A stretch of DNA of 5,780 nucleotides from NCBI GenBank assembly GCA_009786775.1, contig WQRL01000134.1, forward strand, positions 1 through 5,780. The letters run 5' to 3'. The notes under the pieces were generated by a model. That model was given only the letters and a program-made list of their open reading frames with translations, did not search any database and was not told where the DNA came from. Position numbers and translations under genes: made by a program. Source of the DNA: Oscillospiraceae bacterium (GTDB taxonomy: Bacteria; Bacillota; Clostridia; Oscillospirales; Oscillospiraceae). Of this stretch, positions 5,006-5,780 are shown piece after piece. Each line of letters starts with the position of its first letter. Position 1 is the first letter of the stretch.

Positions 5006-5780
5006 ATGGCAAATACTAGAAAGAGAATCGGTGCATTAATCCTGGCAATTGTAATGGCATTTTCTGTCATAATTCCTACAGTTGCAGTTGAAATAGCCTC
5101 TGACTCACATCCTTTCACAGATGTGCGCGAAGGTGCGTGGTACCACGGCTATGTGCTGTTTGTCAGCAATGCAAACCTCAAAAACGGCACAGGTGCAACC
5201 ACATTTAGCCCGCATTTGGCAACTTCCCGCGCAATGGTTGCCACAGTGCTGTACCGCATGGCTGGGAGCCCCGGCACAGAGGGTATAACAAATCCTTTTG
5301 ACGATGTGGCCTTGGGCACATGGTACACAGACGCTGTCATTTGGGCAGCGGACAACGGCATTGTAAACGGTGTAGGCAGTGGCAGGTTCGCCCCCCACCT
5401 GGACATCACCCGGCAAGATTTGGCAGCCATGATGGCCCGTTACGCCGCTTTTGAGGGGTTTGAGCTATCTGCGCAGCGTACCTACACAGGCTTTGCCGAC
5501 AGCGGTGACATCGCAGTTCACGCCTACACAGCAGTGCAGGCCTTATTTGAGGCAGGCGTAATTAACGGGCATCCTGACAACCGCTTTGCTCCGCTGGCAA
5601 ATGCGCTAAGGGCTGAGTTTGCTGCAATGCTGACCCGTTTTGTCACAAATGCTGGATTCTCAGCTTTCTTAAACGGCGAGAGCAGCCAGGACGGAGCTGT
5701 AGAGGGCAGCCCCGAGCAGAGGGATGACGCAAGTGCCGGCTGGCAGGCAGGCAATCAAAATGGCGGGCCAGGCGGTGGCT
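5006..5780 (+). CDS. Secreted protein with three S-layer homology domains, 3'-truncated by window edge
   Basis: 258 codons are visible and the frame is open at the right edge. Residues 1-27 form a Sec signal peptide: RKR at 5-7, a hydrophobic core at 8-23, and a likely cleavage after TVA at 27. Three SLH repeats follow at about 36-86, 97-148 and 160-214. Each has an F-x-D opening (PFTDV, PFDDV, GFADS), the first two a W-Y (AWYHGY, TWYTDA) and the second and third a G-I/V-x-NG turn (GIVNG, GVINGHPDNRFAP). SLH trimers attach proteins to pyruvylated or similar secondary wall polymers. The usual TRAE motif is altered to SRAM, TRQD and LRAE. From about residue 225 the sequence becomes a polar linker rich in Gly, Ser, Gln and Asp, ending GGPGGG. 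The functional domain therefore lies beyond the window. The start is supported by GGAGG ten bases upstream and by the signal peptide. Confidence 0.92.
   Translation, partial: MANTRKRIGALILAIVMAFSVIIPTVAVEIASDSHPFTDVREGAWYHGYVLFVSNANLKNGTGATTFSPHLATSRAMVATVLYRMAGSPGTEGITNPFDDVALGTWYTDAVIWAADNGIVNGVGSGRFAPHLDITRQDLAAMMARYAAFEGFELSAQRTYTGFADSGDIAVHAYTAVQALFEAGVINGHPDNRFAPLANALRAEFAAMLTRFVTNAGFSAFLNGESSQDGAVEGSPEQRDDASAGWQAGNQNGGPGGG

Noticed and set aside
5105..5430. Two overlapping minus-strand frames (103 and 93 codons) opposite the SLH gene.
   Set aside because: They mirror the SLH repeats, whose plus-strand frame has a signal peptide, promoter and clear homology.

Overview
The window looks like the chromosome of an anaerobic member of the Bacillota (Clostridia-like). 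The basis is a meso-diaminopimelate dehydrogenase, a tiny rubredoxin-type protein, strong purine-rich ribosome binding sites, near-consensus sigma-70/A promoters and an S-layer-homology (SLH) surface protein. The genus cannot be named from this sequence alone.

Layout, left to right. (1) The 3' part of a meso-DAP dehydrogenase gene (ddh) is followed after 26 nt by a 38-residue rubredoxin-like protein, probably co-transcribed. A strong hairpin closes this unit and also closes the convergent gene. (2) A MerR-family regulator with a GyrI-like effector domain lies on the minus strand, with dyads at its probable promoter. (3) A 293-nt AT-rich intergenic region with several symmetric elements leads to a two-gene type II toxin-antitoxin operon (Phd/YefM antitoxin, RelE/ParE toxin). 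Its -10 box lies inside a 16-bp perfect palindrome, and a rho-independent terminator follows. (4) thrS encodes a threonyl-tRNA synthetase that starts directly at the editing domain and lacks the usual N-terminal TGS domain. It has its own promoter with a 20-bp near-palindrome over the -10/start region. (5) A 369-nt intergenic region carries hairpins and a perfect-consensus promoter (TTGACA, 17 bp, TATAAT). (6) A secreted protein with three SLH repeats runs off the right edge.

The window holds cell-wall precursor synthesis (ddh), redox (rubredoxin), translation (thrS), cell surface (SLH protein) and an inserted regulator plus toxin-antitoxin block. I see no clear new multi-gene system. The more unusual points are the regulatory symmetry at nearly every promoter, the TGS-less ThrRS, the stand-alone mini-rubredoxin, and a terminator-like hairpin in the leader of the SLH gene. 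No tRNA, rRNA, CRISPR array or insertion sequence was recognised.
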